Origin: Paramuribaculum sp.
Lineage (GTDB): Bacteria > Bacteroidota > Bacteroidia > Bacteroidales > Muribaculaceae
Assembly (NCBI GenBank): GCA_029052015.1
Contig: JAIDJW010000162.1
Location: forward strand, 1 to 41,810
DNA: 41,810 nucleotides
Direction of reading: 5' to 3'
Shown: piece after piece, positions 1-8,767 of the stretch
Layout: each line of letters opens with the position of its first letter
How positions within the stretch are numbered: position 1 is the first letter of the stretch
Notes under the pieces: model-generated
Told to the model about the DNA's origin: nothing
Databases searched by the model: none
What the model saw: only the letters and a program-made list of their open reading frames with translations
Position numbers and translations under genes: made by a program

Positions 1-1208
1 GCTCTCTGATACTTGGGAGCGGGATATTTGATAAAATCGAATGCATACTCGCAGCCTTTAGCATCAAGCGTATTGCCTGTGCGGGCATCTTTCAGTTTGA
101 CTGTAGCTCCTATATCACCGGCACAAAGTTTGTCGACCGGAGTCTTTATCTGACCGCAAACGCAGAAAATCTGTGCGATTCTCTCCTTGCTTCCGCGGCT
201 AACGTTGTCAAGATCGACACCGGGAGTGAGTGTGCCGCTCATAACTTTGAAATAGCTGACCTCACCGATATGTGGTTCGACAGTAGTCTTGAACATATAT
301 AGACTCAGAGGACCGTTGCTGTCAGGCTTTACTTCTACACCGGAGCTGTCTTTCGGAGCGGGCATATCCTCCACGAATGGCACCACATTGCCGAGGAATT
401 CCATCATGCGGCGCACGCCCATGTCCTTGAGCGCGCTGACGCAGAATACCGGGAACACAGAGCGGTCAACAAGTCCCTTGCGGATGCCTTCGCGCATTTC
501 ATCCTCTGAAAGATGCCCCTGCTCGAAGAATTTTTCCATAAGAGTCTCGTCATTCTCTGCTGCAGCCTCAACCAACTGCTGGTGGAGTTCTTTCGCACGC
601 TCCATCTCCTCAGCGGGAATATCCTCGATTGTCGGCACACCGCCATCCGGTCCCCATGAATACTTTTTCATAAGGAGCACGTCGATCATGGCATTGAAAC
701 CGGGACCGGCATTCAGCGGATACTGGATAGTCACGACCTTGTTGCCGAATATTTCGCGCATCTGCTCTATGACGTTCTCATAGTCGGCTTTTTCGCCGTC
801 AAGCTGGTTGAGCGCGAATATAACCGGTTTTTTTAGCGAGGCGCAAGTGCGGAAAATATTCTGTGTGCCAACCTCCACGCCGTACTGGGCGTCAATCAGT
901 ATCACACCGGTATCAGTGACATTGAGTGCCGTGATAGCGTTGCCAACAAAGTCATCAGCTCCCGGGCAGTCTATCACATTGAGCTTCTTGCCGAGGAATT
1001 CGGCATAAAATATAGTTGAGAATACCGAGTAACCGTATTCTTTTTCCACCGGGAAATAGTCGCTCACAGTGTTGTTGGCTTCAACTGTTCCGCGGCGTTT
1101 TATAACTCCACACTCGTAGAGCATAGCCTCGGCGAGTGTGGTTTTACCCGAGCCCTTGCTTCCGAGCAGGGCGATGTTTTTGATTTCGTTGGTCTGATAA
1201 ATCTTCAT
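1..1208 (-). CDS. Elongation factor G paralogue (EF-G2-like), 3' part cut by window edge
   Basis: N-terminal 402 codons of a translation-factor GTPase of the EF-G family; the gene runs off the left edge, so domains III-V are not seen. The start is ATG at 1208 (MKIYQTNEIKNIALLG). The P-loop is intact (GSKGSGKT, residues 16-23). The G3 motif, DTPGHVDF in normal EF-G, reads DCPGADDF (residues 80-87), so the catalytic His is Ala84. The G4 motif NKxD reads NQLD, and the switch I RGITI stretch reads YGYSV. RF3 in this same window keeps DTPGHQDF, so the change belongs to this paralogue. Bacteroides species are known to carry a second EF-G (EF-G2) that supports translation without GTP hydrolysis and matters in gut colonisation; this gene is probably its counterpart (inference). 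It is transcribed divergently from lon. I see no convincing promoter box for it in the shared intergenic region. Confidence 0.9.
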   Translation of the reverse strand, partial: MKIYQTNEIKNIALLGSKGSGKTTLAEAMLYECGVIKRRGTVEANNTVSDYFPVEKEYGYSVFSTIFYAEFLGKKLNVIDCPGADDFVGNAITALNVTDTGVILIDAQYGVEVGTQNIFRTCASLKKPVIFALNQLDGEKADYENVIEQMREIFGNKVVTIQYPLNAGPGFNAMIDVLLMKKYSWGPDGGVPTIEDIPAEEMERAKELHQQLVEAAAENDETLMEKFFEQGHLSEDEMREGIRKGLVDRSVFPVFCVSALKDMGVRRMMEFLGNVVPFVEDMPAPKDSSGVEVKPDSNGPLSLYMFKTTVEPHIGEVSYFKVMSGTLTPGVDLDNVSRGSKERIAQIFCVCGQIKTPVDKLCAGDIGATVKLKDARTGNTLDAKGCEYAFDFIKYPAPKYQR

Positions 1209-1451
1209 GTTATTAGAATATTAATGTATTTATTTTATTGTCCGCTGGCGTTGGAGAGAGGAATATCGCCATATCGGGCGCAAATTAGCGAAAAAAACTT
1301 TTCCATAGCTATATCTGAGATATGTTTCACAACATATTTTATTTCACAGAATCTCTTTGAGAGACCGAAATACTATTTTTAATGCAGTTTAAACCCGAAA
1401 AATGATGTTTTGGCATTATATTTGCATAGTAATTGGTCAAAAGAAAATGAT
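1209..1451. other. Divergent intergenic region between EF-G2-like gene and lon
   Basis: 243 bases, AT-rich, without a supportable gene. It holds the lon -7 box (1417-1424) and a perfect 6-1-6 dyad, ATATCTGAGATAT, at 1311-1323, which could be a protein-binding site but could also arise by chance in AT-rich DNA. A second short imperfect dyad (TCTCTTTGAGAGA) lies near 1352-1364. No intrinsic terminator is seen. Confidence 0.5.
1417..1424 (+). promoter_or_regulatory. lon promoter -7 box (TATATTTG)
   Basis: Exact match to the Bacteroidota primary-sigma -7 consensus TAnnTTTG. No good -33 TTTG sits 19-21 bases upstream. Transcription would begin at about 1428-1431, downstream of an in-frame ATG at 1410, which argues that lon is translated from ATG 1452. 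Confidence 0.55.
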
Positions 1452-3857
1452 ATGAGCGATAGCGAACATAAGATAGTTACTGTAGGACAGATTGATATTG
1501 ACCTGAAAAAATTCCATAAAAAGCCTGATTATTCGGCGCTCCCACTGTTGCCAACGCGCGATTTCGTACTCTTTCCCGGGGTGACATTTCCCGTTCAGTT
1601 AGGACGTGAGGCAACTCTTGCGCTTGCAAAAGCGGCGGAGAAAGAGGGATTTCCCATAGGGGTGGTGTGTCAGAAAGATGCATCCGTTGAGATACCCGGC
1701 TTCGGTGATATTCATGATATAGGAGTGGTAGCCGATGTTCTTAATGTTTTTGAACTTCCAGGTGCCGCAACCACAGCTATCCTGCGCGCGCGCAAGCGTA
1801 TAAGAATTGAGAGTCCGGCAATGTCGGAATTTCCCATACATCCAAATATCCTTTATGCCAAAGTCAAGGAACTCCGCGAACAGAAACCGTCAGACAGCAA
1901 TGATATAGAGCTGAATGTCATTGCTTCGCAGGTCAAGGACAGCATCCTAAACCTGATGAAACACAGCGCGGATGTGCCGAAAGAGGTTGTTGTCAACGTC
2001 AATGACATTGATGACCCTGCTCTGGCTATCAATATGGGAGCAACCCACGCTCCTATCAGTCCGGCAAAGCGTCAGGAGATTCTTGAAGAGAATTCCTTGA
2101 CCAAAAGAGGCCTGATGCTCTTGAGTCAGCTCAGACAGCATGAGGAAATGCTTAAAATAATACAGGATGTTGCGGAGCGCACACGCGGCGCTCTATCTGA
2201 CCAGCAGCGCAATGCATTCCTGCAACAACAATATGAGTCGCTGCGCAAAGAGCTATATGGAGATGAGGGTCCTGAGGCCGATCTTGCAAAACTTCAGGAG
2301 CAGGCTAAAAATTTATCTTTGCCCGACGATGTGCGCGCGGTTTTTGACCGCGAGTGCGCCAAGCTGGGACGACTCGCGCCCCAAAGCCCAGACTATTCAG
2401 TGCTCCTCTCCTACCTGGAGCTTCTGCTGGAACTGCCATGGGGAAAATTCGACCCCACCACCGAAGATATCGCAAAAGCCGCTGAGGTACTCGATGCCGA
2501 CCATTATGGCCTTGAAAAGGTTAAAGAACGAGTTCTTGAACAGATAGCCCTGATGATAAACGCTCCCGAAGCGCACGCACCGATACTTTGTCTTGTCGGA
2601 GCTCCGGGTGTGGGCAAAACATCTCTCGGGCAGTCCATCGCCACCGCACTCGGACGTAAATATCGCCGGGTGGCGCTTGGAGGTCTGCACGATGAGGCTG
2701 AGATAAGAGGTCACAGACGCACTTATATCGGAGCGATGCCGGGCCGCATAGTCGATGCCTTAAGGAGGGCCGGCAGCGCGAATCCAGTAATGCTTCTCGA
2801 CGAGATAGATAAGGTCGGTTCCGATTTCAGAGGTGACCCCAGTGCGGCTTTACTTGAGGTTCTTGATCCGGAACAAAACAGTCATTTCCATGACAATTAC
2901 GTCGATGTTGATTTTGACTTGTCCAAAGTGCTCTTCATCGCTACTGCCAACACCTTGTCATCTATACCCGCGCCGCTTATCGACAGAATGGAAATTATAG
3001 ACATTTCCGGATATCTTCCTGAAGAAAAAATAGAGATTGCGACGCGGCACCTCCTGCCCAGACTGATCAACGATGCCGGTCTGAAAAAGACAGAACTCAA
3101 ACTTGATGCCGATACCATAGGCGCATTAATCGAGGAATACACTTCCGAGAGCGGAGTGAGACAGCTTGAAAAGAAACTTGCCGGTGTTGTTCGCAAAACC
3201 GTACTTGCAAAAGTGTCTGGAAAAACATGGCACAAGCGTCTGCGTCCGTCGCACCTGACAGAGCTTCTCGGTCCTGCTCCTTTCATGCGTGAGAAATATG
3301 AGGGTAACGATTATCCCGGAGTTGTGACCGGTCTTGCATGGACAGCCGCCGGCGGATGCACTCTGTGTGTGGAGACATCGCTTTCTGCCGGAAAAGGCGA
3401 CAAGCTTGTGCTTACCGGCAATCTCGGCGATGTGATGAAAGAATCGGCGAGCATAGCGCTTCAGCATGTACGCGCCAACGCACAGGCACTCGGCATAGAC
3501 CCGGCTGTTTTTGAAAACACCACAGTGCATATCCATGTGCCGGAAGGAGCAATCCCCAAGGATGGTCCGAGCGCAGGAATCACAATGGCAACATCAATTA
3601 TGTCGGCCTTTACCAAACGAAAGATAAAGGAACGCATAGCCATGACCGGCGAGCTGACTCTACGGGGCAAAGTGCTTCCCATCGGTGGAGTCAAGGAAAA
3701 GCTTCTCGCAGCAAAGCGCGCGGGCATAACTACCGTTCTTCTGCCGGAGGCCAACCGAAAGGATGCCCTCGATATTCCCGAGCGTTATCTCACCGGACTG
3801 ACAATTCATTATGTGTCGGACATTAAGGATGTTTTCAATCTCGCTATAGAGTCGTGA
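1452..3857 (+). CDS. lon: ATP-dependent protease Lon (endopeptidase La)
   Basis: Cytosolic AAA+ serine protease that degrades misfolded and regulatory proteins; 801 residues, normal for the family. In order: N-terminal LonN substrate-binding domain (about 40-240), coiled-coil linker, AAA+ module with Walker A GAPGVGKT (383-390) and Walker B VMLLDEID, then the S16 protease domain with catalytic Ser in KDGPSAG (Ser707) and Lys in GGVKEK (Lys748). An in-frame ATG at 1410 would add 14 residues but lies before the TAnnTTTG box, so ATG 1452 (MSDSEHKIV) is preferred. The TGA stop overlaps the GTG start of the CapA-like gene by 4 bases. Divergent from the EF-G paralogue. No sequence evidence of a heat-shock element was found. 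Confidence 0.97.
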   Translation: MSDSEHKIVTVGQIDIDLKKFHKKPDYSALPLLPTRDFVLFPGVTFPVQLGREATLALAKAAEKEGFPIGVVCQKDASVEIPGFGDIHDIGVVADVLNVFELPGAATTAILRARKRIRIESPAMSEFPIHPNILYAKVKELREQKPSDSNDIELNVIASQVKDSILNLMKHSADVPKEVVVNVNDIDDPALAINMGATHAPISPAKRQEILEENSLTKRGLMLLSQLRQHEEMLKIIQDVAERTRGALSDQQRNAFLQQQYESLRKELYGDEGPEADLAKLQEQAKNLSLPDDVRAVFDRECAKLGRLAPQSPDYSVLLSYLELLLELPWGKFDPTTEDIAKAAEVLDADHYGLEKVKERVLEQIALMINAPEAHAPILCLVGAPGVGKTSLGQSIATALGRKYRRVALGGLHDEAEIRGHRRTYIGAMPGRIVDALRRAGSANPVMLLDEIDKVGSDFRGDPSAALLEVLDPEQNSHFHDNYVDVDFDLSKVLFIATANTLSSIPAPLIDRMEIIDISGYLPEEKIEIATRHLLPRLINDAGLKKTELKLDADTIGALIEEYTSESGVRQLEKKLAGVVRKTVLAKVSGKTWHKRLRPSHLTELLGPAPFMREKYEGNDYPGVVTGLAWTAAGGCTLCVETSLSAGKGDKLVLTGNLGDVMKESASIALQHVRANAQALGIDPAVFENTTVHIHVPEGAIPKDGPSAGITMATSIMSAFTKRKIKERIAMTGELTLRGKVLPIGGVKEKLLAAKRAGITTVLLPEANRKDALDIPERYLTGLTIHYVSDIKDVFNLAIES

Positions 3858-4906
3858 GAGTTTTCCGGGCATTTCTTCTGACATCTGTCATCGTATTTGC
3901 CGCAGCAGCGGCATTTGCGCAAAACACTACTTTCGCCTTTGCCGGTGACATAATGATGGGAACTACTTTTCCGGATGATTCCCGTGATAGCTTTCTGCCA
4001 AAGAATGATGGTAAAGCTCTTTTTGATGATGTCAGAGAGATAATACAGAAAGCCAATGTAGCCGCAGGCAATCTCGAGGGTGTGTTCATGGAGCCCGGAG
4101 GCAAATCGAAACGGTGTTCCGACTCCACGATATGCTATGTTTTCAGAATGCCTCCGCACTACGTGCGCAATCTAAAGGATACAGGCTTTGATTTTATGTC
4201 TATAGCCAACAATCATGTAAATGATTTCGGCACAGAAGGCATGAAAACCACTTTCGCAACTCTTTCCGGGGCCGGCATAGCAGCCGCGGGGCTTAACAGG
4301 ATTGCCGAGACCGCCATCATAAAGCGTAATGGCAAAAGAATCGGGTTTACGGCCTTCAGCCCTTCTGCCGGCACATTAAGCATTCTCGACATAAAAAATG
4401 CGAAGCGCATAGTCAGCCGGCTTGACAGCATCTGTGATCTGGTTGTGGTATCTTTTCACGGAGGCGCAGAAGGAGCGAAAACCTCACATGTGCCCCACGC
4501 AATGGAGGAGGCATTCGGCTACAAACGAGGAAACGTTGAAGCGTTTGCCCGCGCTGTTGTCGATGCCGGCGCCGATATTGTTTACGGTCACGGTCCACAT
4601 GTGGTGCGCGCCATAGAAATCTACAAGGGGCATATAATAATGTATAGTCTCGGCAACTTCTGCACGCCATATCGTGTCAGCCTTGCCGGAATTTGCGGAT
4701 ATGCGCCTCTTGTTACCGTTGAAGTCAATGACGCGGGTAAATTAGTGAAAGGCAGGATTCATCCTTTTGTCCAGAAAAGAGGTTTGGGACCGATAAAGGA
4801 CAATACTGGCAAAGTAATCAACCGGATACGCGAGCTCAGCAAGGCGGATTTTCCATCCACATGCCCCAGAATTGAAGACAACGGCGTTATCCTGCCACGT
4901 AATTAG
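3854..4906 (+). CDS. CapA/PgsA-family secreted metallophosphatase-like protein
   Basis: 350 residues starting at GTG 3854 inside the lon stop (GTGA overlap), so translation is probably coupled to lon. An N-terminal signal peptide (hydrophobic residues about 5-21, ending AFA-Q) sends it out of the cytoplasm. The body has the PGA_cap/CapA calcineurin-like pattern: AGDIMMG (30-36), GNLEG, ANNHVNDFG, SFHGG and YGHGPHVVRAIE, the Asp/Asn/His set typical of a dinuclear metal site. CapA homologues are linked to poly-gamma-glutamate anchoring or capsule handling, but no capB/capC is present, and Bacteroidales encode many CapA-like proteins of unknown substrate. A cell-surface metal-dependent hydrolase is the safe reading. 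The link with lon may only be co-transcription. Confidence 0.85.
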   Translation: MRVFRAFLLTSVIVFAAAAAFAQNTTFAFAGDIMMGTTFPDDSRDSFLPKNDGKALFDDVREIIQKANVAAGNLEGVFMEPGGKSKRCSDSTICYVFRMPPHYVRNLKDTGFDFMSIANNHVNDFGTEGMKTTFATLSGAGIAAAGLNRIAETAIIKRNGKRIGFTAFSPSAGTLSILDIKNAKRIVSRLDSICDLVVVSFHGGAEGAKTSHVPHAMEEAFGYKRGNVEAFARAVVDAGADIVYGHGPHVVRAIEIYKGHIIMYSLGNFCTPYRVSLAGICGYAPLVTVEVNDAGKLVKGRIHPFVQKRGLGPIKDNTGKVINRIRELSKADFPSTCPRIEDNGVILPRN

Positions 4907-4916
4907 TGCCGCCCCG

Positions 4917-4947
4917 TTGCACAATAGGAGCCTATTGCATATCTTTG
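4917..4947 (+). promoter_or_regulatory. purT promoter (TTG-N20-TATCTTTG)
   Basis: A TTG at 4917-4919, 20 bases of spacer, then TATCTTTG at 4940-4947 fits the Bacteroidota -33/-7 promoter. The predicted transcription start near 4951 gives an 18-base leader to the purT ATG at 4969. Confidence 0.75.
4923..4936. promoter_or_regulatory. Dyad in the purT promoter spacer, possible operator
   Basis: AATAGG-AG-CCTATT is a perfect 6-base inverted repeat exactly between the -33 and -7 elements; flanking TGCA/TGCA extends the symmetry imperfectly. A two-base loop is too short for an RNA hairpin, and the dyad lies upstream of the predicted start, so a repressor-binding DNA site is the better reading. The regulator is unknown. 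Confidence 0.35.
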
Positions 4948-4968
4948 CAAAAATTTAATATTTAAGCT

Positions 4969-6159
4969 ATGACAAAAATCGGAAGTGTATGCACACCAGT
5001 AGGGCGCAAGGCTCTGCTTCTTGGCAGCGGCGAGCTCGGCAAAGAGGTTGCAATCGAGCTCCAGCGCTATGGAGTGGAAGTAATCGCCTGTGACAGATAT
5101 GAAGGTGCTCCTGCCATGCAGGTCGCTCACCGCAGCCATGTTTTCAATATGCTTGACGGAGCTGGATTGCGCCGAATTATCGAGCTTGAGCGTCCCGACC
5201 ATATCATTCCCGAAGTCGAGGCTATCGCTACTCCGGTGCTTAAGGAGCTTGAGGCTGAGGGTTACCATGTGACCCCTACCGCCAATGCTGCATGGCTGAC
5301 CATGAACCGTGAGGGCATACGCCGTCTTGCTGCCGAAGAACTTGGCGTGAAGACCTCCCCTTATCGTTTCGCATCAGATTTTGAAGAGTTCAAAAAAGCT
5401 GTTGAAGAAGTCGGCATACCATGTGTTGTAAAACCAATCATGAGTTCAAGCGGTCATGGTCAGAGTGTCATAAAAACAACTGATGATATCGACAATGCCT
5501 GGACAATAGCTCAGGAAGGCGGACGTGCAGGAGCAGGAAGAGTGATTGTTGAAGGATTTGTGGATTTCGACTATGAAATCACGCTCCTCACAGTGCGCAG
5601 CTGCAGCGGCACATGTTTCTGCGAGCCTGTAGGTCATATCCAGATTGACGGTGACTACCGTTACTCCTGGCAACCGCAGCCTATGACACCTTCTGCAATC
5701 GAAAAAGCGCGCGAAATAGCAAAGAAAGTCACCGACGCTCTCAGCGGTTACGGCATTTTCGGAGTAGAACTGTTTGTCAAAGGCGACGAGGTTATTTTCA
5801 GCGAGGTATCCCCCCGTCCCCACGACACCGGCATGGTGACTATGATTTCGCAGGACATGAGCGAATTCGGACTTCATGCCCGCGCGTTGCTCGGTTTGCC
5901 TGTGCCAGACATCCGCTTTTACGGTCCTTCTGCATCAAGAGCCGTTGTTGTCGAAGGAGATACAGACAAAATTGAAATGGATTGCCTTGAAAAGGTGCTT
6001 GAAGAGCCCGGCGTGCAGATGCGAATCTTCGGCAAACCTGAAGTGAAGGGCCATCGCCGCATGGGTGTTATCCTTGCGACAGCCGATACACTTGAGGAAG
6101 CGCGCGCTAAAGCTGACAGAGCATACAACAAACTTGTTGTCAACGTACTCCCCCGATAA
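4969..6159 (+). CDS. purT: Formate-dependent phosphoribosylglycinamide formyltransferase (GAR transformylase 2)
   Basis: ATP-grasp enzyme that makes formyl-GAR from GAR, formate and ATP in step 3 of purine synthesis, the folate-independent alternative to PurN. It is 396 residues, the usual length. Visible: N-terminal nucleotide-binding-like fold ([20 protein letters not shown], about 16-35), the acidic/substrate segment [10 protein letters not shown], central ATP-grasp ([16 protein letters not shown]) and the metal-binding end ([13 protein letters not shown]). Monocistronic: its own promoter lies upstream and a strong hairpin terminator follows 20 bases after the stop. The dyad in the promoter spacer suggests regulated expression, perhaps by purines (inference). 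Confidence 0.97.
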   Translation: MTKIGSVCTPVGRKALLLGSGELGKEVAIELQRYGVEVIACDRYEGAPAMQVAHRSHVFNMLDGAGLRRIIELERPDHIIPEVEAIATPVLKELEAEGYHVTPTANAAWLTMNREGIRRLAAEELGVKTSPYRFASDFEEFKKAVEEVGIPCVVKPIMSSSGHGQSVIKTTDDIDNAWTIAQEGGRAGAGRVIVEGFVDFDYEITLLTVRSCSGTCFCEPVGHIQIDGDYRYSWQPQPMTPSAIEKAREIAKKVTDALSGYGIFGVELFVKGDEVIFSEVSPRPHDTGMVTMISQDMSEFGLHARALLGLPVPDIRFYGPSASRAVVVEGDTDKIEMDCLEKVLEEPGVQMRIFGKPEVKGHRRMGVILATADTLEEARAKADRAYNKLVVNVLPR

Positions 6160-6178
6160 ATAATTCTATAACATATAT

Positions 6179-6222
6179 AATGCCGGATAAGAAAGTGACT
6201 ATTCTTATCCGGCATTGTTTTT
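6179..6222. terminator. Intrinsic terminator after purT, probably bidirectional
   Basis: A 15-bp perfect stem (left arm 6179-6193, right arm 6202-6216, core TGCCGGATAAGAA) with an 8-base loop, followed by GTTTTTT on the plus strand. On the other strand the stem is followed by a T-rich stretch, so it may also end the convergent beta-propeller lipoprotein gene. Confidence 0.9.
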
Positions 6223-6235
6223 ACAAGTCCTGCAA

Positions 6236-7360
6236 TCAATCTTGAATGCTGAAGCTGATAATAGAGTAATTGGTGTTGTCAGACGGTGCCTCTTCAGTTT
6301 GCGGTGCGTTGTCTTCACTGACAATGCCATACCACTTGCCATCTTTGGCAAAAAGACGCTCAACGGTAACAGTCTTGTCATTATCGCCCTTAACCGTCAT
6401 GCGGCTCGGCACAGAAAGATCTTCATACTTGCTGCGAGAAATCAGTTGGCCGGTTGTCAAATCATAAAGGTCGGAAGTCTTGGCTGCGTCAAACATGGTT
6501 GTGAGCAGCATTTTGTTGTCGTCGATTCTCACATTTCTCACAAGCATATACGGTCTCAGAATCTCTATTTCGCTCTCACCCGAATTCATTATCTTCTCCA
6601 TTATTTTGTTGTCATCATCGGGAGTTATGGAGCAGCCGGGGCGTGAAAGGATTGCAACAGGCTGGAGTTTACCGGGTTGAAGAGTGTAAAGTGTATCGGC
6701 AATCATCATCACTCCGTCTTTGCCGGCATTAGCCCACACAGTAGAGAAGTTTCCGCCGATGAATCCCGGCACACTGATAGAGTCGATGCGGTTGAAATCA
6801 GCATCATACTGATATATATTCAGCCCGTCGGGTGAAGGATACGCAAAATTTATCGCAGTCTCCACACTTCCAATCGGTTCTATCATGGAAGGGGGCGAAG
6901 TCCGCTCGATAGTGCGCACAAGGGTGTCGCCGGCAAGTGAATACACGTTTACTCTCGGGCTGTCGAAGTTGGGAATTATCGCAGCGTTGGTTTTGCCGTC
7001 GGCAAAAGCTCCAAGAATCATGCGATACTCTCCGGGGCCTTGCCCGCGATGAGAAATCTGACCCAGATAGCTGCCATCGCTGACATTGAACATGAGCAGA
7101 CGTGACACCTGCGGATTTGACTCCAGAAGAATCATTGTGTCGCCTATTACATCAAGAATCTCGGCTTTTGAGAAGAATGCGTCGGTTGTGTCTCCGGAGA
7201 GCTGAGTAATGGTAAACCCCGTTGCTTTTGCCGGCAGCGATGTGGGCTCGTCGCGGTTTTCCGCAAGATTGATGTTGATCGGCTGACCGTCAGAAACAGA
7301 CCGGCGTCCTGCGCACGAAGTCAGCACAGCCGTAATCATAAAAAAAAGAAAATACCTCAT
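6236..7360 (-). CDS. 6-bladed beta-propeller lipoprotein (DUF5128/BF2992-like)
   Basis: 374 residues. The N-terminus has a short hydrophobic signal and a lipobox LTSC, with the lipidated Cys at residue 16, so the protein is a membrane-anchored lipoprotein. The rest has the repeated strand pattern of Bacteroidales 6-bladed beta-propeller proteins, including the characteristic RGQGPGEYRMI segment about a quarter of the way in. Members of this family are abundant in gut Bacteroidales, often of unknown substrate. The start at 7360 is 36 bases downstream of the radA stop, so it could be the last gene of the methyltransferase-radA transcript; no clear TAnnTTTG box lies in the gap. It converges on purT, sharing the terminator at 6179-6222. 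The function is not known. Confidence 0.85.
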   Translation of the reverse strand: MRYFLFFMITAVLTSCAGRRSVSDGQPININLAENRDEPTSLPAKATGFTITQLSGDTTDAFFSKAEILDVIGDTMILLESNPQVSRLLMFNVSDGSYLGQISHRGQGPGEYRMILGAFADGKTNAAIIPNFDSPRVNVYSLAGDTLVRTIERTSPPSMIEPIGSVETAINFAYPSPDGLNIYQYDADFNRIDSISVPGFIGGNFSTVWANAGKDGVMMIADTLYTLQPGKLQPVAILSRPGCSITPDDDNKIMEKIMNSGESEIEILRPYMLVRNVRIDDNKMLLTTMFDAAKTSDLYDLTTGQLISRSKYEDLSVPSRMTVKGDNDKTVTVERLFAKDGKWYGIVSEDNAPQTEEAPSDNTNYSIISFSIQD

Positions 7361-7396
7361 AATTGATTAGTTAGCAATATATTTAGGTAAAATGAT

Positions 7397-8767
7397 TTAC
7401 GCGAATAATGCCCGGAATGCCTCTTCAACCTTGGCTACTTCGACTATCTCCATTGTATCTGCTGATATATCTGCACCCTTGAGGCTGCCCGAAGGCACAA
7501 GCATACGTTTCATGCCGAGTTTCTGTGCTTCCTTGACCCGTTGCTCCATCTTCATGACGGGACGGATTTCACCCGACAGCCCGACTTCGCCCGCCATACA
7601 CACATCGGCAGGCACACTCATGTCGACATTGCTTGACAGAATGGCGCATATTACCGCCAAATCAAGCGCAGGGTCGTTTACTTTTATACCTCCGGCAATG
7701 TTGAGGAACACATCTTTTTGCGCGAGTTTGAAACCGACTCTCTTTTCAAGCACAGCGAGCAGCATATTCATTCTCTTGGCGTCAAAACCGGTGACCGAAC
7801 GCTGGGGAGTGCCGTATGCGGCGGTGCTCACAAGAGCCTGCACCTCTATCATCAGCGACCGGATTCCTTCCATCGCCACGCCGATTGTCGTGCCGCTCAG
7901 CTCTTCGCGCGAATGGCTGAGCAATATTTCCGACGGGTTCGTCACTTCCCTGAGCCCTTGCCGACACATTTCATATATTCCGATTTCAGAGGTACTTCCG
8001 AAACGGTTTTTAATAGAGCGCAGAATACGGTACATATAGTTGCGGTCGCCCTCAAACTGCAGCACTGTGTCGACAATATGCTCAAGCACTTTAGGACCGG
8101 CAATGCTGCCCTCCTTATTTATATGTCCGATGAGCAGCACCGGCACGCCGCTCTCCTTGGCATAGCGCAGAAGCCGCGCCGAGCACTCCCTCACCTGCCC
8201 AACACTGCCTGCGGGCGACTCAAGGTCATCGCTGGCGATAGTCTGTATAGAATCGACAATCAGCATGCCGGGTGCGGTGCTTTCGATATGCTCGAATATG
8301 GTGTCGAGAGATGTTTCACACACTATATATACATTATCGCTCACACGACCGAGACGGTCAGCTCTCATGCGCAATTGCGCCGCACTCTCCTCACCGCTGA
8401 CATATAATATCTTCCGGCTCTTTATGGAAAGAGTGTTCTGGAGCACAAGTGTGGATTTTCCTATACCCGGCTCGCCTCCGATGAGCACCATGGAGCCCGG
8501 CACAAGACCGCCTCCAAGCACTCGGTTGAGCTCTTTGCTCGGCATGATGATTCTCGGCAGGTCGGCTGTTTCTATCTCACTGACCTTTTGCGGCTGCGAT
8601 TTCATGCCGCTTCCGAGCAATGACCGTGATTTTGACTGTTTTGCGGGAGCTTTCTCCTCAACCATTGTATTCCATGCGCCGCAACTCGGGCATCGCCCCT
8701 CCCATTTGGGGGAATCGGCGCCACATTCGGTGCAATACCATACTGATTTTGTCTTTGTCTTAGCCAT
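7397..8767 (-). CDS. radA: DNA repair protein RadA/Sms
   Basis: RecA-like, DnaB-type ATPase that promotes branch migration in recombinational repair; 456 residues as usual. An N-terminal C4 zinc finger is seen (Cys12, 15, 26, 29), then the RecA core with Walker A GEPGIGKST (98-106), the RadA-specific KNRFG motif (in SIKNRFGS) and a C-terminal Lon-S16-like domain. An upstream in-frame ATG would add ten residues; I chose ATG 8767 (MAKTKTKSVW) because it has an AAGGAG Shine-Dalgarno at 8779-8784 and puts the zinc finger at the standard distance. It overlaps the stop of the upstream RNA methyltransferase gene by 8 bases, so the two are co-translated. Confidence 0.96.
   Translation of the reverse strand: MAKTKTKSVWYCTECGADSPKWEGRCPSCGAWNTMVEEKAPAKQSKSRSLLGSGMKSQPQKVSEIETADLPRIIMPSKELNRVLGGGLVPGSMVLIGGEPGIGKSTLVLQNTLSIKSRKILYVSGEESAAQLRMRADRLGRVSDNVYIVCETSLDTIFEHIESTAPGMLIVDSIQTIASDDLESPAGSVGQVRECSARLLRYAKESGVPVLLIGHINKEGSIAGPKVLEHIVDTVLQFEGDRNYMYRILRSIKNRFGSTSEIGIYEMCRQGLREVTNPSEILLSHSREELSGTTIGVAMEGIRSLMIEVQALVSTAAYGTPQRSVTGFDAKRMNMLLAVLEKRVGFKLAQKDVFLNIAGGIKVNDPALDLAVICAILSSNVDMSVPADVCMAGEVGLSGEIRPVMKMEQRVKEAQKLGMKRMLVPSGSLKGADISADTMEIVEVAKVEEAFRALFA

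Noticed and set aside
1410-1451. N-terminal extension of lon from ATG 1410
   Set aside because: It covers the TAnnTTTG promoter box, so it would lie upstream of the predicted transcript start.
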